Numbered from the stretch's first letter, positions 9,039-17,160 are shown. The stretch is 19,177 nt of DNA from Bryobacteraceae bacterium (GCA_025350445.1 JANXXV010000075.1:1-19177), one strand, 5' to 3'. The notes: a model not told the origin generated them from the letters alone. A program made the numbers and translations.

Positions 9039-9680
9039 ATGTCGTCACGTCAGAAGAGAAAGATCGCACGCACCAACGGCGCAAAATCCGCCGGCACAAA
9101 ATCCCCGGAAGGACTCCACAAATCCTCCCAAAACGCGCTCCGTCACGGATTAACCGCCAAAACCCTCGTCCTTTCCAATGAATCCCAATCGAAATTCGAC
9201 GAATTACTCGACTCTTTCATCCAGAAATTCCTACCCCAAGACGCCGTCGAACTCGAACTCGTCACCGAAATGGTTGCCGCCCGCTGGCGTCTCCGCCGCA
9301 TCTGGCTCATCCAAACCACTACCCTCGACTACCAAATGGACAAAATGGAAGAAGAACTTTCCGGAAAATTCACCCTCCTCACCGAACCCACCCGCCTCAG
9401 CCTCGCCTTCACTACCCTGGCAAACCAGGAAAAGTCTCTCCAACTCCTCTTGCGCTATGAATCCGCCTATCGCCGCATGTACAACCAGGCTCAACGCGAC
9501 CTGCTAAAGCTCCGCGAATCAGAACCTTCCAAGAAAATACCAAACGAACCCAAACCAGCTTCCAAACCCACACGGGAAGCCACAATCCGCACCCCGAAGC
9601 CGCCAAAACTACCAGCCGAAACACCACAAAGCCAACCGGAACCGCTCTCACACCCCGAAACGGACACCAAAGTCGAATGA
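9039..9680 (+). CDS. Unknown protein of the NGAKS...SSQNALRHGL family
   Basis: A 213-aa basic protein with a strong AGGAGG Shine-Dalgarno at the right spacing. Its N-terminus, NGAKSAGTKSPEGLHKSSQNALRHGL (residues 14-39, split as NGAKSAGTKSPEGL and HKSSQNALRHGL), is the signature of an uncharacterised family I recall as abundant, often in many copies, in Solibacter-like Acidobacteriota and Planctomycetota. The middle (about 60-150) is charged and predicted helical. The last 50 residues are a proline/lysine/threonine-rich tail that looks disordered. No enzyme motif, signal peptide or membrane segment is visible. Binding to nucleic acid is plausible from its charge but unproven. It sits between the mini-CRISPR and gatB with no evident link to either. 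Confidence 0.8.
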   Translation: MSSRQKRKIARTNGAKSAGTKSPEGLHKSSQNALRHGLTAKTLVLSNESQSKFDELLDSFIQKFLPQDAVELELVTEMVAARWRLRRIWLIQTTTLDYQMDKMEEELSGKFTLLTEPTRLSLAFTTLANQEKSLQLLLRYESAYRRMYNQAQRDLLKLRESEPSKKIPNEPKPASKPTREATIRTPKPPKLPAETPQSQPEPLSHPETDTKVE

Positions 9681-9748
9681 CCCCCACCCCAAATCACTCA
9701 CGAACCCAAATAACCAAGCCCAAATACCGCCCGCCCAACCCGTTCTCT

Positions 9749-9754
9749 TATAAT
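9749..9754 (+). promoter_or_regulatory. Consensus -10 box TATAAT just before the gatB start
   Basis: A perfect TATAAT ends seven bases before the ATG at 9761, so transcription would start at or next to the start codon. No -35 consensus is visible and no Shine-Dalgarno lies between, which suggests a leaderless gatB mRNA. Confidence 0.5.
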
Positions 9755-9760
9755 GAAGCG

Positions 9761-11239
9761 ATGCCGTCCACCGAAATCGAGGCCCTCTCCCCCGCCACCA
9801 TCGCCAAGTACGAACCCGTCATCGGTCTCGAAGTCCACGTCCAACTCGCCACCCGCACCAAAATCTACTGCGGCTGCCCCACCAGCTTCGGCGCGCCCCC
9901 CAACACCAACGTTTGCCCTGTCTGCCTCGGCCTCCCCGGCGCGCTCCCCGTGCTCAGCAAACCCGCCGTGGAAATGGCCATCAAAGCGTCCCTAGCCCTC
10001 AACTGCCAGGTCCGCACCCTCTCCCGCATGGCCCGCAAAAACTACTTTTACCCCGACCTCCCAAAGGGCTATCAGATCTCCCAATACGACCAGCCCCTTG
10101 CTGAACACGGCCACGTAGATATCACCGTCAACGATCAACCTAAGCGCATCGGTGTCACCCGCGTCCACATGGAAGACGACGCCGGCAAGAGCATCCACGA
10201 CGGTTTCAAAGACTCCGACCGCTACTCCTACGTCGACCTCAACCGCTCCGGCACGCCCCTCATCGAGATCGTTAGCGAGCCCGACATCGGCAACGCCGAT
10301 GAAGCCTACGCCTACCTCACCGAACTTAAGCAAATGATGCAATTCGTCGCCGTCTCCGATTGCGATATGGAGAAAGGCCAGCTCCGTTGCGACGCCAACG
10401 TCTCCGTCCGCCTTAAAGGCGCGCCCAAATTCGGCACCAAGGCCGAGGTCAAAAACCTCAACTCCTTCCGCCACGTCAAGCTCGGCATCGAGTACGAAAT
10501 TCTCCGCCAGATCGCCCTCATCGAAGGCGGCGGTCGGGTAGTCCAGGAATCCCGCCTCTACAATGTGGACTTGGGCGAAACCGTCAGCATGCGTAGTAAA
10601 GAGGAGGCTCACGACTACCGCTATTTTCCCGAGCCCGACCTGGTGCCGCTCCACGTTAGCGACGCTTGGCGCGAACGTGTACACGCCGGGATGCCGGAGC
10701 TCCCCGCCGCCATGCGAACCCGCTTCATCGAAACCTACGGCCTCCGCGAATATGACGCCCAGGTCCTGACGCTAACCCGCGCCGGCAGCGAATACTTCGA
10801 ACGCGCCCTGAAAATCTCCGCCGACCCAAGAGCCACCGCCAACTGGGTGATGGGCGACCTCGCGGCAGCCCTCAAAGCCGAAAACAAAGACTTCTCCGAA
10901 GCTACGGTGACCCCCGAAAACCTCGGCGAACTGGTCGCCCTCATCACCAAAGGCGAGATCTCCGGCAAACTCGCCAAAGACATCTTCGCCAGGATGCTGA
11001 CCACCGGCGACGCCCCGCGCGCCATCATGGATCGCGAAGGCTTGGCCCAAATTAACGACACCAGCGCGCTGGATAAAATAATCGACGAAGTACTAGCCGC
11101 CAACACCAAACAAGTGGAACAATACAAGAGTGGGAAGACGGCCGTGATCGGTTTCCTGGTGGGTCAGGTCATGAAAGCATCCCGCGGCCAGGCTAACCCC
11201 GGCGTTCTCAACGAAATGTTAAAGGCGAAGCTCCAATAA
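9761..11239 (+). CDS. gatB: Aspartyl/glutamyl-tRNA amidotransferase subunit B
   Basis: GatB is the kinase/tRNA-binding subunit of the GatCAB complex, which converts misacylated Glu-tRNA(Gln) and Asp-tRNA(Asn) to the correct forms. From ATG 9761 it is 492 aa, normal for the family. Motifs include YEPVIGLEVHVQL near the start, the zinc-type cysteines around CGCPTSFGAPPNTNVCPVC, the family block RKNYFYPDLPKGYQISQYDQP, RVHMEDDAGKS, and a C-terminal YqeY-like tail ending GVLNEMLKAKL. An ATG further upstream (9677) is in frame but adds a low-complexity, non-homologous leader and would place the TATAAT inside the gene. GatA and GatC are not in the window. The coding strand is strikingly C-rich. Confidence 0.96.
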   Translation: MPSTEIEALSPATIAKYEPVIGLEVHVQLATRTKIYCGCPTSFGAPPNTNVCPVCLGLPGALPVLSKPAVEMAIKASLALNCQVRTLSRMARKNYFYPDLPKGYQISQYDQPLAEHGHVDITVNDQPKRIGVTRVHMEDDAGKSIHDGFKDSDRYSYVDLNRSGTPLIEIVSEPDIGNADEAYAYLTELKQMMQFVAVSDCDMEKGQLRCDANVSVRLKGAPKFGTKAEVKNLNSFRHVKLGIEYEILRQIALIEGGGRVVQESRLYNVDLGETVSMRSKEEAHDYRYFPEPDLVPLHVSDAWRERVHAGMPELPAAMRTRFIETYGLREYDAQVLTLTRAGSEYFERALKISADPRATANWVMGDLAAALKAENKDFSEATVTPENLGELVALITKGEISGKLAKDIFARMLTTGDAPRAIMDREGLAQINDTSALDKIIDEVLAANTKQVEQYKSGKTAVIGFLVGQVMKASRGQANPGVLNEMLKAKLQ

Positions 11240-11263
11240 GATGCAAATGGACGGACCTGGTAG

Positions 11264-12508
11264 ATGGCCGCGGACACCATACTTTTCTGCACCGAACTCA
11301 TGGGCCTCCGCGTCTACGATACCCGCGGCCGCAAGATCGGCCGTGTGCGCGACGCCGCGCTGGTTCCCCTCGTAGACGCCACCCGCATCGATCGTTTCCT
11401 TGTCGGCGGCGGATGGGCTTGGCTCAGCATCCGTCACGATCAGGTCCGCTCCATCTCGCTCAAAGGCATCTACCTCAAAGACGAGGTCCTCACCCCCTAT
11501 CACGCCGATGAGTACATGCTCCGCATGGTCCGCGATCTTCTCGATCAGCAGATCATCGATGCCCAAGGCCGCAAAGTAGTCCGCGTTACCGACGTGACTT
11601 TCAGCATCCGTCACGAACCTGACGGCGACCTGCTCTATGTGGACGAAGTGGATATCGGCCTGCGTAGTATCTTCCGCCGCCTGGTCCAGGGCGTTCTTCC
11701 GCCCTTCATCGTCCGCCGCTTGCAGGGCCCCATCCCGCCCAACTCCATCGGTTGGCAGTACTGCAACATCGTCGAGCCTGATCCGCAGCGCCGTTTGCGC
11801 CTCAACATCACCAACCTCGCGCTGGAAAAGATGCACCCCGCCGACCTCGCCGATATCGTCGAAAACCTGGGTCCCGACGATCGCGAAGCCATCATCGAAA
11901 CCATCGATGCCGAAGTCGCCGCCGATGCCCTTTCTGAGATGGACCCCGACGTTCAGGCCAGCATTCTGGAATCGCTGGAAACCGAAAAGGCCGCCGAGAT
12001 TATCGAAGAGATGTCGCCCGATGAGGCCGCCAACGCGCTCGCTGAACTCGAAGACGAAACCTCCCAGGAAATCCTGGACGAGATGACCGACGAGTCCAAG
12101 GACGAAGTCAGCGAGCTGATCGAATACAAGAACAACACCGCCGGCGCCATGATGAACACGGAATATGTGGCTCTTCAGGAGACCGCCACCATTCACGAAG
12201 CCATGGATTCGCTGAAGGCCAACGAAGAGCTTCTGGAATCGCTAAACACGCTGTTTCTGGTCGACGCTCACGAACGTCTGGTAGGCGCAGTGCCCTTGGC
12301 GAAACTCTTCTTCGTCCCCGGAACGGCTCCACTCAAGGAACTCGCCACTAAGACGCTCATCAAAGTGAAGGTCAACGAGAAGGTAAACCGAATCACCGAG
12401 TTGTTCGACAAATACAACCTCCTCACCCTCCCCGTCGTGGACGACGACAACAGGCTCGAAGGCGTCATCACCGCTGACGACGTAATCACGGCGCTCCGGC
12501 ATAAGTAG
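11264..12508 (+). CDS. PRC-barrel / MgtE_N / CBS-domain protein, putative Mg2+-sensing partner of the transporter
   Basis: A 414-aa soluble protein. It has two PRC-barrel-like segments (about 8-70 and 85-140), an MgtE N-domain of acidic helical repeats (about 185-285, starting MHPADLADIVENL), the MgtE-type junction NNTAGAMMNTEYVAL (290-304) and a CBS pair (about 295-414). It lacks the MgtE membrane channel. In MgtE these cytosolic domains sense magnesium and close the pore. Here they are separate, and the next gene, seven bp on, encodes an NRAMP-family transporter. A regulatory partnership is inferred from domain content and coupling. It starts 24 bp after gatB and may be co-transcribed with it. 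Confidence 0.85.
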   Translation: MAADTILFCTELMGLRVYDTRGRKIGRVRDAALVPLVDATRIDRFLVGGGWAWLSIRHDQVRSISLKGIYLKDEVLTPYHADEYMLRMVRDLLDQQIIDAQGRKVVRVTDVTFSIRHEPDGDLLYVDEVDIGLRSIFRRLVQGVLPPFIVRRLQGPIPPNSIGWQYCNIVEPDPQRRLRLNITNLALEKMHPADLADIVENLGPDDREAIIETIDAEVAADALSEMDPDVQASILESLETEKAAEIIEEMSPDEAANALAELEDETSQEILDEMTDESKDEVSELIEYKNNTAGAMMNTEYVALQETATIHEAMDSLKANEELLESLNTLFLVDAHERLVGAVPLAKLFFVPGTAPLKELATKTLIKVKVNEKVNRITELFDKYNLLTLPVVDDDNRLEGVITADDVITALRHK

Positions 12509-12515
12509 ATCCGCC

Positions 12516-13757
12516 ATGATCAAGCGCTTCCGCTACCATATCGCGATCTTCTTCTCCGTCATCGGACCGGGCTTCATCACCGCGGTGGTCGATAACGACG
12601 CCGGCGGCATCTTCACCTACTCGCAGGCCGGCGCGAAGTTCGGTTACCTGCCCCTGTGGACACTGCTGCCCATCACCATCCTGTTAATCGTCGCCCAGGA
12701 GATGTGCTCCCGCATGGGCGCAGTCACCGGCAAAGGTTTATCCGATTTAATTAGAGAGGAATTCGGTCTTCGCACCACCTTCTTTATGATGGCCGCGTTG
12801 GTTCTTGCGAACCTCACCAACGTGATGGCCAACTTCGCGGGCGTTGCCAGTTCTCTCGGACTGTTTGGCGTCAGCAAATTTGTATCCGTACCACTGGCAG
12901 CCGTCGCGGTATGGTTCCTGATCGTGAAATCGAGCTACCAGAGCGTAGAGAAGATTTTTCTCTTCGCCTGCTCCTTGTACATCTGTTACATCATATCGGG
13001 CATCCTTGTGAAGCCCGATTGGAAAGAAGCAGCCATCTATAGCGTCAAGCCCGTCCTTATCCTCGATAAGGAGTACATCGGGATGTTGATCGCCATGGTG
13101 GGCACCTCGGTGGCCCCGTGGATGCAGTTCTATCTACAGGCGGCCGTGGTGGAGAAGGGCATCAGCGCCAAGGCCTACAACGAGTCCCGCGTTGAGGTCA
13201 TCGTCGGCTGTATCGTGATGAGCGTAATCGCGTTCTTCATTATTGTGGCTTGTGCCGGCGCCATCTGGGCGAACAAGCCACAGGACATCACCGATGCCAG
13301 CGACGCGGCCATCGCCCTGAAGCCCTTCGGCAACTGGGCGTTCCTGCTCTTCAGCGCCGGCTTGTTCAACGCGTCGATCTTCGCTGCCTCCATCCAGCCG
13401 CTGTCTACGGCCTACACCGTTTGCGAAGGCCTGGGCTTTGAATCCGGTGTCAACAAGAGCTTCCGCGAAGCCCCCATCTTCTACTGGCTCTTCACCTTCC
13501 TGGTGGTTGTCGGCGCTGGCGTCATCCTGCTGCCGAACTTCCCGTTGATCAAGATGATCCTCTGGTCTCAGGTGATCAACGGCATCCTGCTCCCGTTCGT
13601 GCTAATCTACATGATCCTGATTATCAACAAGAAAGGCCTCATGAAGGAGTGGACTAACTCCCGCGGCTACAATCTGGTCGCCTGGAGCGCGGTTGCCGTA
13701 ATGATCGGCCTCACGTTGGCTCTGGTCGGAATCAGCGTGAAGGACTTGCTCAAATAA
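12516..13757 (+). CDS. NRAMP-family divalent metal transporter, possibly a magnesium-type (NRMT-like) variant
   Basis: A 413-aa polytopic membrane protein with about 11 hydrophobic segments and the NRAMP start GPGFITAVVDNDAGGIFTYS. The canonical TM1 DPGN is replaced by DAGG (28-31). The TM6 metal motif (normally A/V-MPH-N) reads VAPWMQ (199-204), so the sulfur ligand methionine and the histidine are missing. Such losses are known in NRAMP-related magnesium transporters. The adjacent MgtE_N/CBS protein supports magnesium or another hard ion rather than manganese or iron. I therefore do not use the name mntH. It lies seven bp after the CBS gene and two bp before the cyclophilin gene, suggesting one operon. 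Confidence 0.88.
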   Translation: MIKRFRYHIAIFFSVIGPGFITAVVDNDAGGIFTYSQAGAKFGYLPLWTLLPITILLIVAQEMCSRMGAVTGKGLSDLIREEFGLRTTFFMMAALVLANLTNVMANFAGVASSLGLFGVSKFVSVPLAAVAVWFLIVKSSYQSVEKIFLFACSLYICYIISGILVKPDWKEAAIYSVKPVLILDKEYIGMLIAMVGTSVAPWMQFYLQAAVVEKGISAKAYNESRVEVIVGCIVMSVIAFFIIVACAGAIWANKPQDITDASDAAIALKPFGNWAFLLFSAGLFNASIFAASIQPLSTAYTVCEGLGFESGVNKSFREAPIFYWLFTFLVVVGAGVILLPNFPLIKMILWSQVINGILLPFVLIYMILIINKKGLMKEWTNSRGYNLVAWSAVAVMIGLTLALVGISVKDLLK

Positions 13758-13759
13758 TT

Positions 13760-14284
13760 ATGATGCTGGCCATGGTATTGGTGGTGCTGACCACTGAGAT
13801 GGGGAAGATCGAGTTGCAACTGGACCAGGCGCACGCGCCAATCACCACAGCGAACTTCATGCAGTACGTCTCGGACGGCTTCTTCGACGGCGGCGGCTTC
13901 TTCCGCTCCGTCACCAGTACCAACCAGCCGCTGGACAAGGTGAAGATCGCCGTCATCCAAGCCACCGCCGACCCGGAGCGGAAAGAAACCGACCCGGCTA
14001 TTAAGCTCGAACGAACCAGCGTCACCGGCCTGAAGCACAAGGACGGAACCGTCTCCATGGCCCGCAGCGCTCCGGACACCGCCACCATCGACTTCTTCAT
14101 CTGCATCGGCGATCAGCCTGAGTTGGATTTCGGCGGCAAACGCAACCCCGACGGCCAGGGCTTCGCCGCCTTCGGCAAGGTGGTCGGCGGTATGGACATT
14201 GTCCGCAAGATCCACCAGTCGAAGGCGCAGGGCCAGCAACTGATTCCACCCATCAAAATCCTCAAGGCCGAGATCAAAAACTAG
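13760..14284 (+). CDS. Cyclophilin-type peptidyl-prolyl cis-trans isomerase
   Basis: A 174-aa cyclophilin, which catalyses cis-trans isomerisation of prolyl bonds. The fold begins VLVVLTTEMGKIELQLDQAHAPITTANF. Conserved parts include FFDGGGFFRSV with the catalytic arginine (R49), AVIQ (Q67), GTVSMARSAPDTATIDFFI (97-115) and GFAAFGKVVGGMDIVRKI. The usual F-M-I-Q-G-G-D segment is degenerate (KVKIAVIQATADP), so activity may be weakened. The N-terminus is hydrophobic but too short for a clear signal peptide, and the second ATG (13763) is an equally good start. Two bp separate it from the transporter stop, implying co-translation. Its 3' end overlaps the convergent neighbour by 11 bp. Confidence 0.9.
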   Translation: MMLAMVLVVLTTEMGKIELQLDQAHAPITTANFMQYVSDGFFDGGGFFRSVTSTNQPLDKVKIAVIQATADPERKETDPAIKLERTSVTGLKHKDGTVSMARSAPDTATIDFFICIGDQPELDFGGKRNPDGQGFAAFGKVVGGMDIVRKIHQSKAQGQQLIPPIKILKAEIKN

Positions 14285-14738
14285 CCGGCGGCGCAAGCCC
14301 GTGGGCCATGGACTGCACCTTGCCCTCGGGATCGATGATCACGATGTAGGCCTCTTTCTCGTTCTGCACCCCGAACCGCTTCTTCCAAGGGTCTACCCCG
14401 CCGTAAACCGTAATCACGTTCTCGTGCAGTGCTTTCGGAGTACCTTTGCGCATCCCGCTGTCGATGATCGGCGCACCCAAACGCGCCATCCCTCCAATCA
14501 TCGGAATCTCATAGTAGGTGAACTTTGGGTCGCCCTTGTGTTTCTTGTCCCAAGCCTTCACCCACGCCTCCACTGCAAATCGGGAGTCGTAGCTGAAACC
14601 GAACGCCAGCATCGCCGTCTTCCCCCTGGCATCGTCGGGCAGCGTCGCCTTGCGCTTGGTCAGATAGTCGCCCTGCAACTTCGGCAGAGGCTCGCCCGCC
14701 GTTATCATCAACAGAATCGCACCGAGTATAGTGGGCAT
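14274..14738 (-). CDS. Small exported redoxin-like protein (possibly ATP10-like)
   Basis: A 154-aa protein with a short hydrophobic start MPTILGAILLMITAGEP resembling a signal peptide. The body has TLPDDARGKTAMLAFGFSYDS (split as TLPDDARGK and TAMLAFGFSYDS), VEAWVKAWDKKH, a central YYEIPMIGG and a final strand EAYIVIIDPEGKV. This order resembles thioredoxin-fold proteins, particularly the ATP10-like group, in which a hydrophobic strand precedes a serine or cysteine loop. There is no C-x-x-C motif, so classical redox activity is unlikely. It is divergent from the next gene with only eight bp between start codons, and convergent with the cyclophilin gene. Function is unproven. Confidence 0.72.
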   Translation of the reverse strand: MPTILGAILLMITAGEPLPKLQGDYLTKRKATLPDDARGKTAMLAFGFSYDSRFAVEAWVKAWDKKHKGDPKFTYYEIPMIGGMARLGAPIIDSGMRKGTPKALHENVITVYGGVDPWKKRFGVQNEKEAYIVIIDPEGKVQSMAHGLAPPASF

Positions 14739-14749
14739 AGACGTCTATG
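14736..14749. repeat. 14-bp perfect palindrome CATAGACGTCTATG spanning both divergent start codons
   Basis: The palindrome includes the minus-strand start (CAT, 14736-14738) and the plus-strand ATG (14747-14749). ATGATCAT, an 8-bp palindrome, overlaps its right end. A TATAGT box (14727-14732) on the plus strand predicts a start near 14739, within the palindrome. It could be a shared operator or a coincidence of two facing start codons. Confidence 0.5.
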
Positions 14750-15157
14750 ATCATGATGACCCGCCGGGCATGTTGGACGCTTTTCCTCACCGTCTCGCTC
14801 TCCGCCTTCGGGCAAAAGAAAGGCAAGGAGTCCAAGCCGCCCGAAGTGGAACTCGTTGAGGCCGCCGCGCACCGCCAGGAAGGGATTGTCTCCATCGACG
14901 CCAAGATAAAGAACTGCGGCCGGAAACCCATCAAGTCGCTTCAGATCATCGTCGATTTCATCGCCCCCGATCACAAACAGGTCATCACCACCAAGCGCGG
15001 CAGCATAGCGGCGGAGGTGCTCGATCCAGGCGAAGAAGCCTCCTTTCACGCCCAGATCGAAGACCCCTCGCGCGCCACCGAGTTCCAGATCCGCTTTGAA
15101 GATGGCGGCGCCAAGTACCTGCGCGCGGTAAATACCGGGCCTTTTCCGATCGACTGA
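14747..15157 (+). CDS. Small secreted protein of unknown function
   Basis: A 136-aa protein with a signal peptide: basic RR at residues 6-7, a hydrophobic run to about residue 20, and likely cleavage after SAFG or nearby. The mature part looks like one small beta-sandwich: VSIDAKIKNCGRKPIKSLQIIVDF (split VSIDAKIKNCGRK and PIKSLQIIVDF), then a loop, then VLDPGEEASFHAQI. The pattern of strand, K-N-x-G, strand, L-x-P-G-E, strand resembles FxLYD-type domains, but I cannot assign a function. In-frame ATGs at 14753 and 14756 are alternative starts. It is followed 29 bp later by aroA. Confidence 0.75.
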   Translation: MIMMTRRACWTLFLTVSLSAFGQKKGKESKPPEVELVEAAAHRQEGIVSIDAKIKNCGRKPIKSLQIIVDFIAPDHKQVITTKRGSIAAEVLDPGEEASFHAQIEDPSRATEFQIRFEDGGAKYLRAVNTGPFPID

Positions 15158-15166
15158 CTGCCGCTT

Positions 15167-15172
15167 GATAGA
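15167..15172 (+). promoter_or_regulatory. Candidate -10 box TAGAAT for aroA
   Basis: TAGAAT ends 14 bases before the aroA ATG at 15187, predicting a start near 15179 and a leader of about eight nt without a Shine-Dalgarno. No good -35 is visible. The layout resembles that of gatB. Confidence 0.4.
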
Positions 15173-15186
15173 ATAGCGGTTTCCAC

Positions 15187-16467
15187 ATGAAAATCACGAT
15201 CTCCCCCGCCCGCAGTGTCAGCGGTTCCATCCTTATCCCGGGCGACAAGTCCGTCTCCCACCGCTATGCCATGCTGGCCTCTATCGCGGAAGGCCCCAGC
15301 AAGATCCAAAACTACTCCACCGGCGCCGACTGCCAATCCACTCTTGGCTGCATGCGCGCCCTCGGGATCCAGATCGACAAGACCGGCAACGAAGTCCACG
15401 TACACGGCAAAGGGCTGAACGGATTAACCCAGCCGGCGGATACGCTCGATGCCGGTAATTCCGGCTCTACGATTCGAATGCTCTCCGGCATCCTGGCCGC
15501 TCAGCCGTTCCGCAGCCGCATTGCCGGCGATGAATCGCTGTCACGCCGACCCATGGCCCGCATCATGAAGCCGCTCGCCGAAATGGGCGCGACCATCACC
15601 GCGCACGACGGCAAGTTCCCGCCCCTGGAAATCCAGGGTGGCCCGCTCAAGGCAATTGACTACACTCTTCCGGTCGCCAGTGCGCAGGTGAAGACATGCA
15701 TCCTGTTCGCCGGTCTTTACGCCGAAGGCGCCACGACCGTTCGCGAATCCATCCGCACCCGCGATCACAGCGAACTGGCCCTGCGCGAATTCGGCGCCGA
15801 CATCACCAGTGCCGGCGGTGTGATTACCATCGAAGGCAAGCCCACCTTGCAAGCCCGTGAGTTGATGGTTCCCGGCGATCTCTCTTCGGCGGCATTCTTT
15901 CTTGTTGCCGCGATGATTCTACCCGGCTCTGAACTCACGCTCCAGGCCGTCGGGTTGAATCCCACCCGTTCCGCTCTGATCGACTTTCTGATCTCGATGG
16001 GCACGGATATTAAGGTCCCGATGATTCAGGAAATCGGCGGCGAACTGATTGGCAACCTGAAAGTTCGCGGCGGCGGGATCACCGGCGGGCTGATCGAAAA
16101 AGCTCTTACCGCGGCCGTGATCGACGAGATTCCGGTGCTTGCCGTTCTGGGAGCCCTTAGCGAATCGGGACTTACCGTGCGCGATGCCTCCGAACTCCGC
16201 ATCAAAGAAACCGACCGCATCGCGACCATCGCCGAGAACTTCTCGCGCATGGGAGTGACCATGGAAGTTCTGGAAGACGGCTTCCACGTTCCCGGCCAAC
16301 AGAAGTTCCACGCGGCGCAACTGGACTCGTTCGGCGATCACCGCATTGCCATGGCGTGCGCGGTGGCCGCTCTGGCGGCGGACGGCGATTGCACCATCGA
16401 TAACGCCGATGCCGCGTCCGTCTCCTACCCCGAGTTTTACTCGACACTGCGCTCCATTACGCGCTGA
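15187..16467 (+). CDS. aroA: 3-phosphoshikimate 1-carboxyvinyltransferase (EPSP synthase)
   Basis: A 426-aa cytosolic shikimate-pathway enzyme joining shikimate-3-phosphate and phosphoenolpyruvate to make EPSP for aromatic amino acids. It has PGDKSVSHR (18-26), LDAGNSGSTIRM (87-98), ESLSRRPM (116-123), the late LRIKETDRIA and the C-terminal DSFGDHRIAMA. All expected substrate-binding segments are present. The glycine-rich segment AGNSGSTIRM resembles Gram-positive-type enzymes rather than the E. coli GNAGTAMR form. The start ATG gives the expected N-terminus MKITISPA. It converges with tag, and the two stops overlap by 11 bp. Confidence 0.96.
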   Translation: MKITISPARSVSGSILIPGDKSVSHRYAMLASIAEGPSKIQNYSTGADCQSTLGCMRALGIQIDKTGNEVHVHGKGLNGLTQPADTLDAGNSGSTIRMLSGILAAQPFRSRIAGDESLSRRPMARIMKPLAEMGATITAHDGKFPPLEIQGGPLKAIDYTLPVASAQVKTCILFAGLYAEGATTVRESIRTRDHSELALREFGADITSAGGVITIEGKPTLQARELMVPGDLSSAAFFLVAAMILPGSELTLQAVGLNPTRSALIDFLISMGTDIKVPMIQEIGGELIGNLKVRGGGITGGLIEKALTAAVIDEIPVLAVLGALSESGLTVRDASELRIKETDRIATIAENFSRMGVTMEVLEDGFHVPGQQKFHAAQLDSFGDHRIAMACAVAALAADGDCTIDNADAASVSYPEFYSTLRSITR

Positions 16468-17020
16468 CTTTGAACCGAAAGCAATTCGCGGTGTGGTCGT
16501 TCACCATCCCGGTTGCCTGCATGAATGCGTAACAAATCGTCGTTCCCACGAAGCGGAATCCGCGCTTCTTCAGGTCGCGGCTCATCGCGTCCGATTCGGG
16601 CGTGGACGCCGGCACCTGTTCGTGGCTCTGCCAGCCGTTGACCCGCGGTTTGCCACCCACGAATCTCCATATATAGCGGTCAAAGCTGCCCAACTCCTGT
16701 TGGACGCCGAGAAACAGCTTGGCATTGCCGATTGCCGACCCAATCTTCAGCCGGTTGCGGACAATGCCGGCGTCATTCAGTAATCTGGTGACATCGCTTT
16801 CCGGGTAGCGCGCTACCCGCTCCACATCGAAATCGTGAAACGCGGCGCGATAGCTCTCACGCTTCTTCAAGATCGTGTCCCAACTGAGGCCCGCTTGCGC
16901 GCCTTCGAGAATCAGAAACTCGAACAGCTTGCGGTCGTCATGCTGAGGTACGCCCCACTCTTCGTCATGGTACGGGATCGACAGTCCGTTCGCGGCCCAC
17001 TTACACCGAATCCTGATCAT
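16457..17020 (-). CDS. tag: DNA-3-methyladenine glycosylase I
   Basis: A base-excision-repair glycosylase that removes 3-methyladenine from alkylated DNA. From ATG 17020 it is 187 aa, matching family length. The zinc-site residues are present: the cysteine in MIRIRCKWA, the histidine in YHDEEWGVP, and the histidine and cysteine of VNDHTANCF. GLSWDTILKKRESYRAAF and RNRLKI are also typical. An ATG further upstream (17074) is in frame, but its 18 extra residues read through the tail of a histidine-kinase remnant in another frame, so it is not the likely start. The chosen start overlaps that remnant's stop by ATGA. Confidence 0.94.
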   Translation of the reverse strand: MIRIRCKWAANGLSIPYHDEEWGVPQHDDRKLFEFLILEGAQAGLSWDTILKKRESYRAAFHDFDVERVARYPESDVTRLLNDAGIVRNRLKIGSAIGNAKLFLGVQQELGSFDRYIWRFVGGKPRVNGWQSHEQVPASTPESDAMSRDLKKRGFRFVGTTICYAFMQATGMVNDHTANCFRFKVSA

Positions 17021-17160
17021 ACGTTTAGCGTAAGCCGGAAGACCGACCCGCTGCGTACTTCCGATTCCACCCAAGACCAGCCGTTATGCTTCCCGAAGAT
17101 CTTGCGGCAGATTGCGAGACCGATTCCGGCGCCGGGGAACTCGGACCATAGTGAGCTGCC
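17017..17160 (-). pseudogene. Histidine kinase C-terminal remnant (HATPase G2 box)
   Basis: On the minus strand this reads GSSLWSEFPGAGIGLAICRK...IFGKHNGWSWVESEVRSG...SVFRLTLNV then a stop. GAGIGLAICRK followed by HNG-x-x-WVES and a final F-x-L-T-L is the G2 box and last strand of a sensor histidine kinase ATPase domain. An in-frame stop lies upstream (near 17190) and no kinase core is present, so this is only the tail. Its TGA overlaps the tag ATG as ATGA. Confidence 0.75.

Noticed and set aside
9677..9760. Upstream ATG for gatB
   Set aside because: Adds 28 non-homologous residues, lacks a ribosome binding site and puts a perfect TATAAT inside the gene.
9992..10684. Long minus-strand frame inside gatB
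   Set aside because: Repetitive valine/glycine/aspartate composition is the expected antisense shadow of C-rich gatB codons.
11219..12196. Long minus-strand frame inside the CBS-domain gene
   Set aside because: Antisense shadow; the plus strand encodes clear MgtE_N and CBS motifs.
17021..17074. Upstream ATG for tag
   Set aside because: The extra residues overlap histidine-kinase coding sequence in another frame; family members start at MIRIRCKWA-like sequence.
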